A stretch of 10,386 bases of DNA from Flavobacteriaceae bacterium (GTDB taxonomy: Bacteria > Bacteroidota > Bacteroidia > Flavobacteriales > Flavobacteriaceae). The position numbers were made by a program, and so were the translations under genes. The stretch lies in contig JAIEMH010000309.1 in the NCBI GenBank assembly GCA_019752245.1, positions 1 to 10,386 of the forward strand, written 5' to 3'. Under the pieces are notes generated by a model that saw only the letters and a list, made by a program, of their open reading frames with translations, ran no database searches and was not told the origin of the DNA. Positions 1-6,387 of the stretch are shown here, in pieces; position 1 is the stretch's first letter, and each line of letters begins with the position of its first letter.

Positions 1-105
1 AGTTAATGAGTATTTTTCTTCATTAGGAAAAGATATACTTAAATGAAATATTTTCATTGCTAATGAAAATCCTTTCTGATAAGCTAACAAATCTTGATAT
101 TTCAT
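1..105 (-). CDS. Four-helix-bundle protein (S23/IVP family), N-terminal part, cut by window edge
   Basis: Only the first 35 codons lie in the window; the gene continues past position 1. The start is the ATG at 105-103. The N-terminus reads MKYQDLLAYQKGF and is followed near residues 28-35 by FPNEEKYSLT. This pattern (a short lead, a 'VWQKA'-like stretch, then 'FPkEEkYgLt') is typical of the small four-helix-bundle proteins first described as proteins encoded in 23S rRNA intervening sequences. Members are about 120 residues long, form pentameric helical bundles and have no firm function. It is the last visible gene of the leftward arm, 38 nt after the hemJ stop, so it may be co-transcribed with hemH and hemJ. 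Family assignment rests on pattern recognition of a partial sequence. Confidence 0.8.
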   Translation of the reverse strand, partial: MKYQDLLAYQKGFSLAMKIFHLSISFPNEEKYSLT

Positions 106-121
106 AGTTTAATTTTCTACA

Positions 122-145
122 ACTGAGCACTGAATACTGAACACT
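122..145. repeat. Heptad tandem repeat at the hemJ stop codon
   Basis: On the + strand three 7-bp units, ACTGAGC, ACTGAAT and ACTGAAC (122-142), are followed by a partial ACT (143-145). The ladder overlaps the hemJ stop codon (TAG, complement of 144-146) and fills most of the gap to the next gene. Because 7 is not a multiple of 3, the TGA in each unit falls in a different + strand frame. Its function is unknown. Confidence 0.75.
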
Positions 146-677
146 ATTTCTTTTCTCGAAGTCTTTTATAAAATTTGAATCCCAACATGATTATAATCGA
201 AAACAAGAAGATTCCGATTACACCATAAATCCAATTGAAAGCATTTTTTAAAATTACTAAAAAAACTACAGCAAATAAAATAATTGTGGCACCTTCATTC
301 CATAATCGCATAAAATTAGACGAATACTTGAAAACATCATTTTGTAATTCTTTGAAAATCAAGTGACATTTTATGTGATAAGCAATTAATAAAACTACAA
401 ATCCAAGTTTTACTTGCATCCAACTCATTTCTAAAAAAGCAGGATTTAAATGCAATAATGAAAGTGCAAAAAGTACTGCCAATACTGCACTTGGCCACGA
501 AATAATGTACCACAAACGATACGTCATTATTTTGTATTGCTTTAGTAAAATTTCTCGTTCGGGTGAAGACTTTTCGTTTGCTTCAATTTGATACACAAAT
601 AACCTAACAATGTAAAATAAACCTGCAAACCAAGTGATTACAAATATTAGATGTAGTGATTTTAAGTACTCATACAT
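144..677 (-). CDS. hemJ: Protoporphyrinogen IX oxidase, HemJ type (membrane)
   Basis: HemJ (UPF0093 family) oxidises protoporphyrinogen IX to protoporphyrin IX in the cytoplasmic membrane, probably passing electrons to the respiratory chain. The 177-residue protein has the family landmarks: an N-terminal helix with LHLIFVITWFAGLFYIVRLF (H9, W16, R25), RLWYIISWP (54-62), a third helix beginning WMQVKLGF (86-93, K90), and RLWNEGATIILF (124-135). About five membrane segments can be drawn, near residues 7-28, 56-76, 87-107, 129-145 and 148-170. Many family members are about 140-150 residues, so the last helix and the basic tail (KFYKRLREKK) look like a C-terminal extension. The gene starts 22 nt after hemH, the next enzyme in the pathway. 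No hemG or hemY is visible, so this should be the protoporphyrinogen oxidase of the locus. Confidence 0.9.
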   Translation of the reverse strand: MYEYLKSLHLIFVITWFAGLFYIVRLFVYQIEANEKSSPEREILLKQYKIMTYRLWYIISWPSAVLAVLFALSLLHLNPAFLEMSWMQVKLGFVVLLIAYHIKCHLIFKELQNDVFKYSSNFMRLWNEGATIILFAVVFLVILKNAFNWIYGVIGIFLFSIIIMLGFKFYKRLREKK

Positions 678-685
678 ATCAAAAG

Positions 686-708
686 CTATTTACTAATCAC
701 TATTTACT
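686..708. repeat. Heptad tandem repeat at the hemH stop codon
   Basis: On the minus strand three 7-bp units, AGTAAAT, AGTGATT and AGTAAAT, are followed by a partial AG. The ladder begins inside the last sense codons of hemH and runs through its stop. It creates an in-frame double stop (TAG then TGA), and TAG recurs every 7 nt, closing all three minus-strand frames before hemJ. It resembles the ladder at the hemJ stop: both continue from AAATAGTG. Confidence 0.7.
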
Positions 709-1719
709 TCGTTTAAAATCTTCAATCCAATTCGCAACAACGCCACACCATTCATCGTCATCATTCATACATGGAACCGCCATAAATTCTTCGCCACCAT
801 GATGTAAAAATTGTTCGTTGGCTTCCATGGCAATTTCTTCCAAAGTTTCTAAACAATCGGAAACGAATGCTGGAGTTACAACGGCCAATTTCTTAATTCC
901 TTGTTCTGGCATTTTGTTGATTTCTACGTCAGTGTAAGGCGTTAACCATTTGTCACCTGCTAATCTAGATTGGAAGGTTTGACTGTATTTTCCTTCTGGA
1001 ATTCCTAATAATTTTACTACTTGTTTTGTAGTTTCATAACATTGATGACTGTAGCAAAATTCGTGTGCTGGCGATGGCGTATTGCAACACGTTCTGTCCA
1101 TTTTACAATGCGATTTTGTAACATCGGTTTTACGAATATGACGTTTCGGAATTCCGTGATACGAAAACAACAAATGGTCGTAATCAAATCCTTCCAAATG
1201 TTTTTTCATCGAGTTGGCTAATGCCTGAATATAATCGGGTTTATTGTAAAATGCTGGAACATTGGTAAAAGTCATTTCTGGAAAAAACTTCTGACGCAAT
1301 TCTTCTGCCAAAACCACAATTGTTGTTGTCGAAGCCATTGCATGTTGCGGATATAAAGGCATCAACATTACTTCGGTTACGCCTTTGTCTTTCAATTCTT
1401 GCAATCCTTTTTGAATGGTCATTGTTCCGTAACGCATGGCTAAAGCAACAGGAATATCAACTAATTTCTGAACTTTTTCATGCATTTTTTTAGAAAGCAC
1501 AATTAAAGGCGAACCTTCGTCAGTCCAAATTCGAGCATAAGCTTCTGCCGATTTTTTTGGTCGCGTTTGTAAAATAATTCCACGAACTAATAATGCACGC
1601 AATAAAAACGGAACGTCAATTACGTATTTATCCATTAAAAATTCGTCTAAATACGGCTTAACGTCTTTGGCAGTTGGACTTTCTGGAGAACCTAAGTTTA
1701 CAAGTAATACACCTTTCAT
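700..1719 (-). CDS. hemH: Ferrochelatase (protohaem ferro-lyase)
   Basis: Inserts Fe2+ into protoporphyrin IX, the last step to protohaem. The 339-residue protein opens with KGVLLVNLGSP, the ferrochelatase N-terminal signature, and has YGTMTI (97-102), MPLYPQHAMASTTT (120-133), the signature SYHGIPKRH (186-194) with the catalytic-site histidine H188, QSRLAGDKWLTPYT (250-263) and FVSDCLETLEEIAME (285-299) with the conserved acidic residue E291. An unusual feature is a cysteine-rich stretch at 205-227 (C205, C211, C212, C222, C227) just after the SYHGIP motif. Such internal cysteines could hold an Fe-S cluster, as known for some other ferrochelatases with different ligand positions; this is not proven here. 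The start is the ATG at 1719-1717, supported by the conserved N-terminus. It leads hemJ and follows the lipoprotein gene after 90 nt on the same strand. Confidence 0.97.
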   Translation of the reverse strand: MKGVLLVNLGSPESPTAKDVKPYLDEFLMDKYVIDVPFLLRALLVRGIILQTRPKKSAEAYARIWTDEGSPLIVLSKKMHEKVQKLVDIPVALAMRYGTMTIQKGLQELKDKGVTEVMLMPLYPQHAMASTTTIVVLAEELRQKFFPEMTFTNVPAFYNKPDYIQALANSMKKHLEGFDYDHLLFSYHGIPKRHIRKTDVTKSHCKMDRTCCNTPSPAHEFCYSHQCYETTKQVVKLLGIPEGKYSQTFQSRLAGDKWLTPYTDVEINKMPEQGIKKLAVVTPAFVSDCLETLEEIAMEANEQFLHHGGEEFMAVPCMNDDDEWCGVVANWIEDFKRSK

Positions 1720-1737
1720 AGTAAAATTTAATTTTTT

Positions 1738-1765
1738 GTAAAAGTAAATGATTCTTACTTTTTAC
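1738..1765. other. Imperfect inverted repeat in the hemH leader
   Basis: The arms GTAAAAGTAA (1738-1747) and TTACTTTTTAC (1755-1765) can form a 10-bp stem with one bulged T and a 7-nt loop. The element sits in the 90-nt gap between the lipoprotein stop (1810) and the hemH start (1719). On the transcribed (minus) strand it is followed by A residues, not U, so it does not look like an intrinsic terminator of the upstream gene. It may be an mRNA hairpin or an operator, or chance in AT-rich DNA. No convincing TAnnTTTG promoter box was found here (closest TACTTTTA), so hemH may depend on read-through. Confidence 0.4.
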
Positions 1766-1809
1766 ATTTATGTTTATGTTTTTTTTATCGATTGTTTGAT
1801 ATACGAAAT

Positions 1810-2325
1810 TTATTTGCTTTGATATTTTTTTAATAGTTTTTTTAGTTCAGAATATTCAAGACTACCGCAAAAGCCGATGGTTTTTTTATTTTTATCTATT
1901 CCAATTATGCAATGCATTTCACAATGAACACAAATTTTTACAATTCCCACAACTGCTTTTCCTTTCTTTAAAATTAAGAAGTCTCTGTAAGTTGGAGCGC
2001 ATGCTGCCGCATCATAATCTAAAAAAACATCAGAATTAAAAAGTTTTATAAATTTATTTAAATCATCAGATGTAAATTGATTTTTTACAAAATTATCTGA
2101 ATTTATCTCTGAAAAGAAGACATTGTCTTTTAATTTTTCGGGAAGTGTACCTGTAATAGTTTTTACTAAAACCGAATCTTTATTTTCAATTAAAATTCTT
2201 TCAACCACATTATCTTTAACGGCAAGTTGATAATGTTCAATAGTGTCAAAATTTGAAAAAAACGGTTCTTTTTTACAAGAAGTGAAACATACAACGGACA
2301 GTAATAAAATAATGAATTTCCTCAT
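1810..2325 (-). CDS. Small cysteine-rich predicted lipoprotein of unknown function
   Basis: I do not recognise the family with certainty. The 171-residue product begins with a lipoprotein-type signal: MRK, a hydrophobic stretch FIILLLSVVCF, then FTSC with the presumed lipidated C17, followed by KKEP. The mature part therefore probably sits on a membrane facing the periplasm or the outside. The C-terminal half holds C109-APTYRDF, then after about 16 residues CVHCEMHC (C132, C135, C139) and later C153-G. A C-x-P-x-Y-R followed by CxxC suggests a structured thiol or metal site. There is no CxxCH c-type haem motif. Its ATG overlaps the stop of the upstream AraC gene (TAATG, 2327-2323), which implies translational coupling and a shared role. 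It might report envelope iron, haem or redox state to the regulator, but that is speculation from context. Confidence 0.8.
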   Translation of the reverse strand: MRKFIILLLSVVCFTSCKKEPFFSNFDTIEHYQLAVKDNVVERILIENKDSVLVKTITGTLPEKLKDNVFFSEINSDNFVKNQFTSDDLNKFIKLFNSDVFLDYDAAACAPTYRDFLILKKGKAVVGIVKICVHCEMHCIIGIDKNKKTIGFCGSLEYSELKKLLKKYQSK

Positions 2326-3197
2326 TATGTATTCGGATTTATCGACATCAAATATTTTTTTGGCGTAGTTGCAAATTTTTTCTTGAACGCTGCAATAAAA
2401 TGACTTCCTGTGCTGTAACCTATTTTTAGCCCAACTTCGTTTACATTATACGAACCAGAATCTAATAATTGTCTTGCATAATCCATTTTATAATCAAAAA
2501 GAAATCCGTAAACCGTATCACCATAAATTTGCTTGAAACCCATTTTTAGTTTTTTCAAACTCAGTCCAACTTGCTCTGAAAGTTCTTCTAATCCTGGCGG
2601 TTCTGCCATATTTGAAATGATAATTTCTTTGGCTTTTTTAATTTTCAAGACATTATCTTCGTCAATTAAAAACGGACATTGCTCAGCATTTGGATCTTCC
2701 GAACGGTTGAAATACAAACTCAATAATTCGTATCCTTTACCTTTATAATAGAGATTTTTTATAGACGGATTTAAGTTATAATGAAACAATTGACTCAATA
2801 CAATTGCCATTGACGGACTAATATCGCCTTCTTTGTAGTATTTTTTATCCTTATTTTCATCACTTAAAAACGGAATGTGCTCAGAATCATTAGAAAACAA
2901 TCCGTGAAATTTTTGAATGGAAATAATTACAGAAATTACCCAAGAATTTGGAGCCAATTCCAAATTTAAAGGAAGCTCTTTTTGCGGATTGTAAAACAAT
3001 AATGACTTCTCATCTTTCAATTCCAAGGCATAATTTCCCTCATTAAAGACAAATTTTGCTTTTCCTTTGATGCCAAAATGAAATTGAATAAGTCCTTGAT
3101 TTACATGCTTTTTAACATGAAAATTTTCGCTTCCATCATTTTGAAAACGAATTAGGGTAAAATCATTTTCAATTGTTATTACTTCTTGAGAACCCAT
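2325..3197 (-). CDS. AraC-family transcriptional regulator, divergent from hemA
   Basis: DNA-binding regulator of about 290 residues. Counting from the ATG at 3197-3195, the C-terminus has the two helix-turn-helix units of the AraC/XylS family: LEELSEQVGLSLKKLKMGFK (203-222), then near 252-275 VNEVGLKIGYSTGSHFIAAF followed by KKKF, ending in TPKKYL. The N-terminal half has QGLIQFHFGIKGKAKFVF and other beta-rich stretches, like the sensor half of PchR-type AraC regulators; the ligand is unknown. Start choice: the open frame extends 13 codons further to a TTG at 3236, but ATG 3197 is preferred because of the better codon and because GSQEVITIEND begins a plausible domain. It is transcribed away from hemA across a shared control region and is translationally coupled to the lipoprotein. 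Control of the haem genes is likely from position only. Confidence 0.93.
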   Translation of the reverse strand: MGSQEVITIENDFTLIRFQNDGSENFHVKKHVNQGLIQFHFGIKGKAKFVFNEGNYALELKDEKSLLFYNPQKELPLNLELAPNSWVISVIISIQKFHGLFSNDSEHIPFLSDENKDKKYYKEGDISPSMAIVLSQLFHYNLNPSIKNLYYKGKGYELLSLYFNRSEDPNAEQCPFLIDEDNVLKIKKAKEIIISNMAEPPGLEELSEQVGLSLKKLKMGFKQIYGDTVYGFLFDYKMDYARQLLDSGSYNVNEVGLKIGYSTGSHFIAAFKKKFATTPKKYLMSINPNT

Positions 3198-3290
3198 AGC
3201 GATATTTTTTCGTATATGATTGTGAAACCTAGTCAAATTCTTATTTAGAATTAATCTACATAAGAAAGTTGTTACGACTTGATTTCAGTA

Positions 3291-3298
3291 CAAATTTA
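3291..3298 (-). promoter_or_regulatory. Putative Bacteroidota -7 box for the AraC gene
   Basis: The complement of CAAATTTA reads TAAATTTG, a full match to the Bacteroidota -7 consensus TAnnTTTG. About 21 nt upstream on the same strand the complement of CGAA (3320-3323) gives TTCG, three of four bases of the TTTG -33 element. Transcription would start near 3285, leaving a leader of about 90 nt before the ATG at 3197. The -33 element is weak, so support comes mainly from the -7 box and the location. Confidence 0.5.
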
Positions 3299-3306
3299 TA
3301 ATAAAT

Positions 3307-3370
3307 AACGCTAAAAAGTCGAATTTGGTTTAAAAATTCTCAGAGCGACACAAAAAGTTCTTCTAGCGTT
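3307..3370. promoter_or_regulatory. Inverted repeat between the divergent promoters (possible operator)
   Basis: AACGCTA (3307-3313) and TAGCGTT (3364-3370) are perfect 7-bp inverted copies whose inner edges are 50 bp apart. They lie between the putative AraC and hemA -7 boxes; the right copy overlaps where the hemA -33 element should be. GC-containing repeats stand out in this AT-rich gap. This could be a binding site for the adjacent regulator, but nothing in the sequence proves binding. Confidence 0.4.
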
Positions 3371-3411
3371 GTTTTTATGAAATGGATAGTAATAATTTTG
3401 TTGAACTTTTT
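3352..3411. promoter_or_regulatory. 9-bp inverted repeat flanking the hemA promoter
   Basis: AAAAAGTTC (3352-3360) and GAACTTTTT (3403-3411) are perfect 9-bp inverted copies that bracket the putative hemA promoter. A third, partial direct copy, AAAAAGTC, lies at 3313-3320 directly after the left arm of the other inverted repeat. Multiple half-site-like copies around a promoter fit AraC-type or looping control. This is an inference. Confidence 0.4.
3393..3400 (+). promoter_or_regulatory. Putative Bacteroidota -7 box for the hemA operon
   Basis: TAATTTTG matches TAnnTTTG exactly. The expected -33 TTTG is represented only by GTTG (3368-3371), 21 nt upstream. Transcription would start near 3406, about 19 nt before the hemA ATG, giving a short leader with no room for a riboswitch. 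This is the only convincing promoter seen for the rightward arm, so hemA through hemB may form one transcript. Confidence 0.55.
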
Positions 3412-3424
3412 AGAAAAGTAGAAT

Positions 3425-4687
3425 ATGGAAAATTTTAATATGTCGAAACACACTTCTTTTTACGCATTAGGTTTAAGTTACAAAAAAGCAGACGCCGCTA
3501 TAAGAGGTAAGTTTAGTTTAGACAATCAAGCAAAGTCAACTTTGTTAATACAAGCCGAAGCCGAAGGAATCGAAGCATTGCTAGTGACTTCAACTTGTAA
3601 CAGAACTGAGATTTATGGTTTTGCTCAACATCCATATCAATTAATAAAATTACTTTGTGAAAATAGTAATGGTAGCGTTGAAGAATTTCAAGAAGTTGCC
3701 TATATCTACAAAAATCAAGAAGCAATCAATCACATGTTTCGTGTTGGAACTGGTTTAGACAGTCAAATTCTTGGTGATTTTGAAATTATCAGTCAGTTAA
3801 AAATTGCTTTCAACGAAAGTAAATCTAACGGAATGGTAAATTCTTTTCTTGAAAGATTAGTGAATTCGGTTATTCAAGCGAGCAAAAAAATTAAAACAGA
3901 TACTGATATTTCTTCTGGAGCAACTTCAGTTTCATTTGCATCAGTTCAATACATTATCAAAAATGTAGCTGATATTTCTAACAAAAACATTTTACTTTTC
4001 GGAACAGGAAAAATTGGTAGAAATACTTGCGAAAATCTTGTAAAACATACCAAACACGATCATATTACTTTAATAAATCGTACTAAAGATAAAGCTGAGA
4101 AATTAGCTCAAAAATTGGATTTAATTGTTAAAGATTATGCCGATTTACAACTAGAACTTCAAAAAGCCGATGTTGTAGTTGTTGCAACTGGCGCACAAAA
4201 TCCTACTATTGATAAGGCGATTTTAAATCTGAAAAAACCTTTGTTGATTTTAGATTTATCCATTCCGAAAAATGTCCATGAAAATGTAAAAGAGGTTGAA
4301 GGTGTAACTTTGATTCATCTTGATCATTTGTCTCAAATTACAGATGAAACTTTAGAAAATCGTAAATTGCATATTCCAGCAGCCGAAGTAATCATTGAAG
4401 AAATCAAAGAAGAATTCATAGCTTGGACAAAAAACAGAAAATTTGCACCAACAATTCAAGCATTAAAAGAAAAATTAAACTCTATAAAAGACGGCGAATT
4501 GAATTTTCAACGCAAAAAATTATCTAATTTTGACGAACAACAAGCCGAATTAATAAGCAACAGAATCATTCAAAAAATTACCAACCACTTTGTAAACCAT
4601 TTAAAAGATGGTGAATCGATGGATGAAGGTATTGAATGGATTGAAAAAGTATTTCAACTAGAACAAGAGAAATCTTTTTTCAGTTAA
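3425..4687 (+). CDS. hemA: Glutamyl-tRNA reductase
   Basis: Reduces glutamyl-tRNA(Glu) with NADPH to glutamate-1-semialdehyde, the committed and usually regulated first step of C5-pathway haem synthesis. The 420-residue protein has the catalytic domain with TSTCNRTEIYG (55-65), where C58 is the nucleophile; GTGLDSQILGDFEIISQLK (108-126); the substrate-site SSGATSVSFASV (163-174); a Rossmann NADPH fold with LLFGTGKIGRNT (190-201, GxGxxG); DLSIPKNV (277-284); and a helical dimerisation domain from about 320 to 410. Length is normal. The start is ATG 3425; an in-frame ATG at 3440 (M6) is a possible alternative. It is the first gene of the rightward operon, transcribed from a region shared with the AraC regulator. 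Its partner HemL is not encoded in the window. Confidence 0.97.
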   Translation: MENFNMSKHTSFYALGLSYKKADAAIRGKFSLDNQAKSTLLIQAEAEGIEALLVTSTCNRTEIYGFAQHPYQLIKLLCENSNGSVEEFQEVAYIYKNQEAINHMFRVGTGLDSQILGDFEIISQLKIAFNESKSNGMVNSFLERLVNSVIQASKKIKTDTDISSGATSVSFASVQYIIKNVADISNKNILLFGTGKIGRNTCENLVKHTKHDHITLINRTKDKAEKLAQKLDLIVKDYADLQLELQKADVVVVATGAQNPTIDKAILNLKKPLLILDLSIPKNVHENVKEVEGVTLIHLDHLSQITDETLENRKLHIPAAEVIIEEIKEEFIAWTKNRKFAPTIQALKEKLNSIKDGELNFQRKKLSNFDEQQAELISNRIIQKITNHFVNHLKDGESMDEGIEWIEKVFQLEQEKSFFS

Positions 4688-4714
4688 AATTCGATTTTCT
4701 TCGAAATAAAAGAA

Positions 4715-5638
4715 ATGGAAAAAACAATACGTATAGGAACTCGTGATAGTGAATTAGCACTTTGGCAAGCACACACGGTTCAAAAACAATTAAACGATTT
4801 AGGTTACAAAACCGAAATTATAGCCGTAAAATCGCAAGGTGATATCCTACTTGATAAGCCGCTTTACGAATTAGGAATCACCGGAATTTTCACAAAAACA
4901 TTAGACATTGCAATGATTAATGGTCAAGTTGACATTGCAGTTCATTCGATGAAAGACGTGCCAACTGCTTTACCTATTGGTATTGTGCAAGCTGCCGTTT
5001 TGGAAAGAGCTAATACTTTAGATATTTTAGTTCACAAAGGCAACTTAGATTTTTTAGAATCTAGTGGAACTATCGCTACAGGAAGTTTGCGTCGCCAAGC
5101 CATGTGGTGGAACAAATATCCAAACCATAAAGTAGTCGATTTACGTGGAAACGTAAATACAAGAATGCAAAAATTGCAGGATAACGATTGGAGTGGAGCC
5201 GTTTTTGCAGCTGCAGGTTTAGAGCGAATCAACCTAAAACCAGAGAATTACATCAATTTAGATTGGATGATTCCAGCACCAGCACAAGGCGCAATGTTAG
5301 TTGTTGCAATGGCAGAAGACGAATATATTTTAGACGCACTTTCACAATTAAATCACATCGAAACCGAAATTTGCACTTACATAGAAAGACAATTTCTAAA
5401 AACGCTCGAAGGCGGATGTACTGCGCCAATCGGAGCAATTGCAACCTATAACGAAAAGGAAGACACCATAAATTTCAAAGGAGTTTTATTGTCCATTGAT
5501 GGAAAACAAAAATTAGAAATTGATAAAAACGTAGACATTTCCGAATGGAAAAAACTAGGTTTTAATACAGCTCAAGAAATTTTGAATAATGGCGGAAGCG
5601 AATTGATGACTGAAATTAAAAAGACTCTAAAAAAATAA
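4715..5638 (+). CDS. hemC: Porphobilinogen deaminase (hydroxymethylbilane synthase)
   Basis: Polymerises four porphobilinogen molecules into hydroxymethylbilane on a covalent dipyrromethane cofactor. The 307-residue cytoplasmic enzyme shows RIGTRDSELALWQA (6-19), DIAVHSMKDVP (73-83) with catalytic D81, TGSLRRQA (122-129) and DLRGNVNTR (142-150) with the substrate-binding arginines, PAPAQGAM (187-194), and LEGGCTAPIGA (231-241), where C235 anchors the cofactor. All key residues are present and the length is normal. It follows hemA after 27 nt and precedes hemD, whose product takes its unstable linear tetrapyrrole; the pair is adjacent in many bacteria. Confidence 0.97.
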   Translation: MEKTIRIGTRDSELALWQAHTVQKQLNDLGYKTEIIAVKSQGDILLDKPLYELGITGIFTKTLDIAMINGQVDIAVHSMKDVPTALPIGIVQAAVLERANTLDILVHKGNLDFLESSGTIATGSLRRQAMWWNKYPNHKVVDLRGNVNTRMQKLQDNDWSGAVFAAAGLERINLKPENYINLDWMIPAPAQGAMLVVAMAEDEYILDALSQLNHIETEICTYIERQFLKTLEGGCTAPIGAIATYNEKEDTINFKGVLLSIDGKQKLEIDKNVDISEWKKLGFNTAQEILNNGGSELMTEIKKTLKK

Positions 5639-5667
5639 ATTTCTCTGATTTCTTAAATCTGTGTTCC
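5639..5667. repeat. Degenerate repeat in the hemC-hemD gap
   Basis: The gap contains ATTTCTCTG, ATTTCTTAA and ATCTGTGTT in succession, which reads as a decayed 9-bp ladder. It is weaker than the ladders in the other gaps and could be chance in AT-rich DNA. Confidence 0.3.
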
Positions 5668-5674
5668 AAAAATA

Positions 5675-6346
5675 ATGACAAAACAAATCAACATATTATC
5701 CACCAAAAAGCTTTTACCAAATCAAAAGCAAGAGTTATTAGACGCCAACTTTACAGTTATTGAAGAAGATTTTATCGAAACCAATATCAAGAATTTCGAA
5801 TTATCTAAAATCAACACAAATCTAATTTTTACAAGCCAAAATGCCGTTCAGAGTATTTTACAACATCCAAAATGTGAAGATTTAAAAAGTAAAGAAGTTT
5901 TTTCTATCGGAATGAAAACCAAAGATTTATTAACCGAAAACGGATTTAATATTATTGCTTATACAGGTTATGCAGCAGATTTGGCAGAAATAATTTCATT
6001 GATTTATGGAAAAGAAACCTTCACTTTTTTCAGCGGAAATTTACGTCGTGATGTTTTACCAAATACCCTAAAAGAAAACGGAATCACGTTCAACGAAATA
6101 GAAGTGTACGAAACCAAAATAACATCCAAAAAAATAACAAAAAAACTAGAGGGAATTCTATTTTTCAGTCCATCAGCAGTTGAAAGTTATTTTAATATGA
6201 ATACCATAAAAGACGAAACATGTTTCTGCATTGGCGAAACCACAGCGGAAGCTTTAGAAAATAAAAAAGTAAAAACAATAGTAATTGCAGATAAACCATC
6301 GGTTGAAAATGTAATTACTGAAGTAATAGAATATTATAATAATTAA
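5675..6346 (+). CDS. hemD: Uroporphyrinogen-III synthase
   Basis: Cyclises hydroxymethylbilane with inversion of ring D to give uroporphyrinogen III. The family is very divergent in sequence, and the 223-residue protein is slightly short but typical. Visible landmarks are LIFTSQNAVQSI (50-61) in the first lobe, TFFSGNLRRDVLP (117-129), IEVYETK (142-148), FFSPSAVESYF (163-173), CIGETTAEAL (185-194) and KPSVENVI (207-214). The position between hemC and hemE strengthens the call. It starts 36 nt after hemC and ends 41 nt before hemE. Lysine-rich, AT-rich codons match the neighbouring genes. Confidence 0.93.
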   Translation: MTKQINILSTKKLLPNQKQELLDANFTVIEEDFIETNIKNFELSKINTNLIFTSQNAVQSILQHPKCEDLKSKEVFSIGMKTKDLLTENGFNIIAYTGYAADLAEIISLIYGKETFTFFSGNLRRDVLPNTLKENGITFNEIEVYETKITSKKITKKLEGILFFSPSAVESYFNMNTIKDETCFCIGETTAEALENKKVKTIVIADKPSVENVITEVIEYYNN

Positions 6347-6347
6347 A

Positions 6348-6372
6348 CTTTGTGCCTTGGCGCCTTAGTGGC
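6348..6372. repeat. GC-rich octad ladder in the hemD-hemE gap
   Basis: Three 8-bp units, CTTTGTGC, CTTGGCGC and CTTAGTGG, plus a final C lie directly after the hemD stop. The segment is clearly richer in G and C than the surrounding gene ends and is followed by an A-rich stretch leading to the hemE ATG. It contains a short palindrome (GGCGCC, 6359-6364) but no convincing terminator hairpin with a T-run. Similar CTTTGCG-like strings recur between genes in flavobacterial genomes as far as I recall. Confidence 0.6.
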
Positions 6373-6387
6373 AAAAAAATATAAAAA

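Noticed and set aside
122..145. Short tandem repeats as a CRISPR array or phage attachment site
   Set aside because: Units are only 7-8 bp with no spacers, no cas genes, no integrase and no tRNA nearby.
1021..1221. Open frame of 66 codons on the + strand inside hemH
   Set aside because: It is antisense to the conserved ferrochelatase core, and its product has no recognisable pattern; a shadow frame.
1738..1765. Intrinsic terminator after the lipoprotein gene
   Set aside because: The stem is AT-rich and is followed by A rather than U residues on the transcribed strand.
2204..2325. Twin-cysteine lipoprotein start as a c-type haem site
   Set aside because: C13 and C17 are not in a CxxCH pattern, and C17 fits a lipobox; the later CVHC is followed by E, not H.
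3198..3236. N-terminal extension of the AraC protein to a TTG start
   Set aside because: TTG is a rare start, and the extra 13 residues show no domain feature; ATG 3197 is preferred, though the longer form cannot be excluded.
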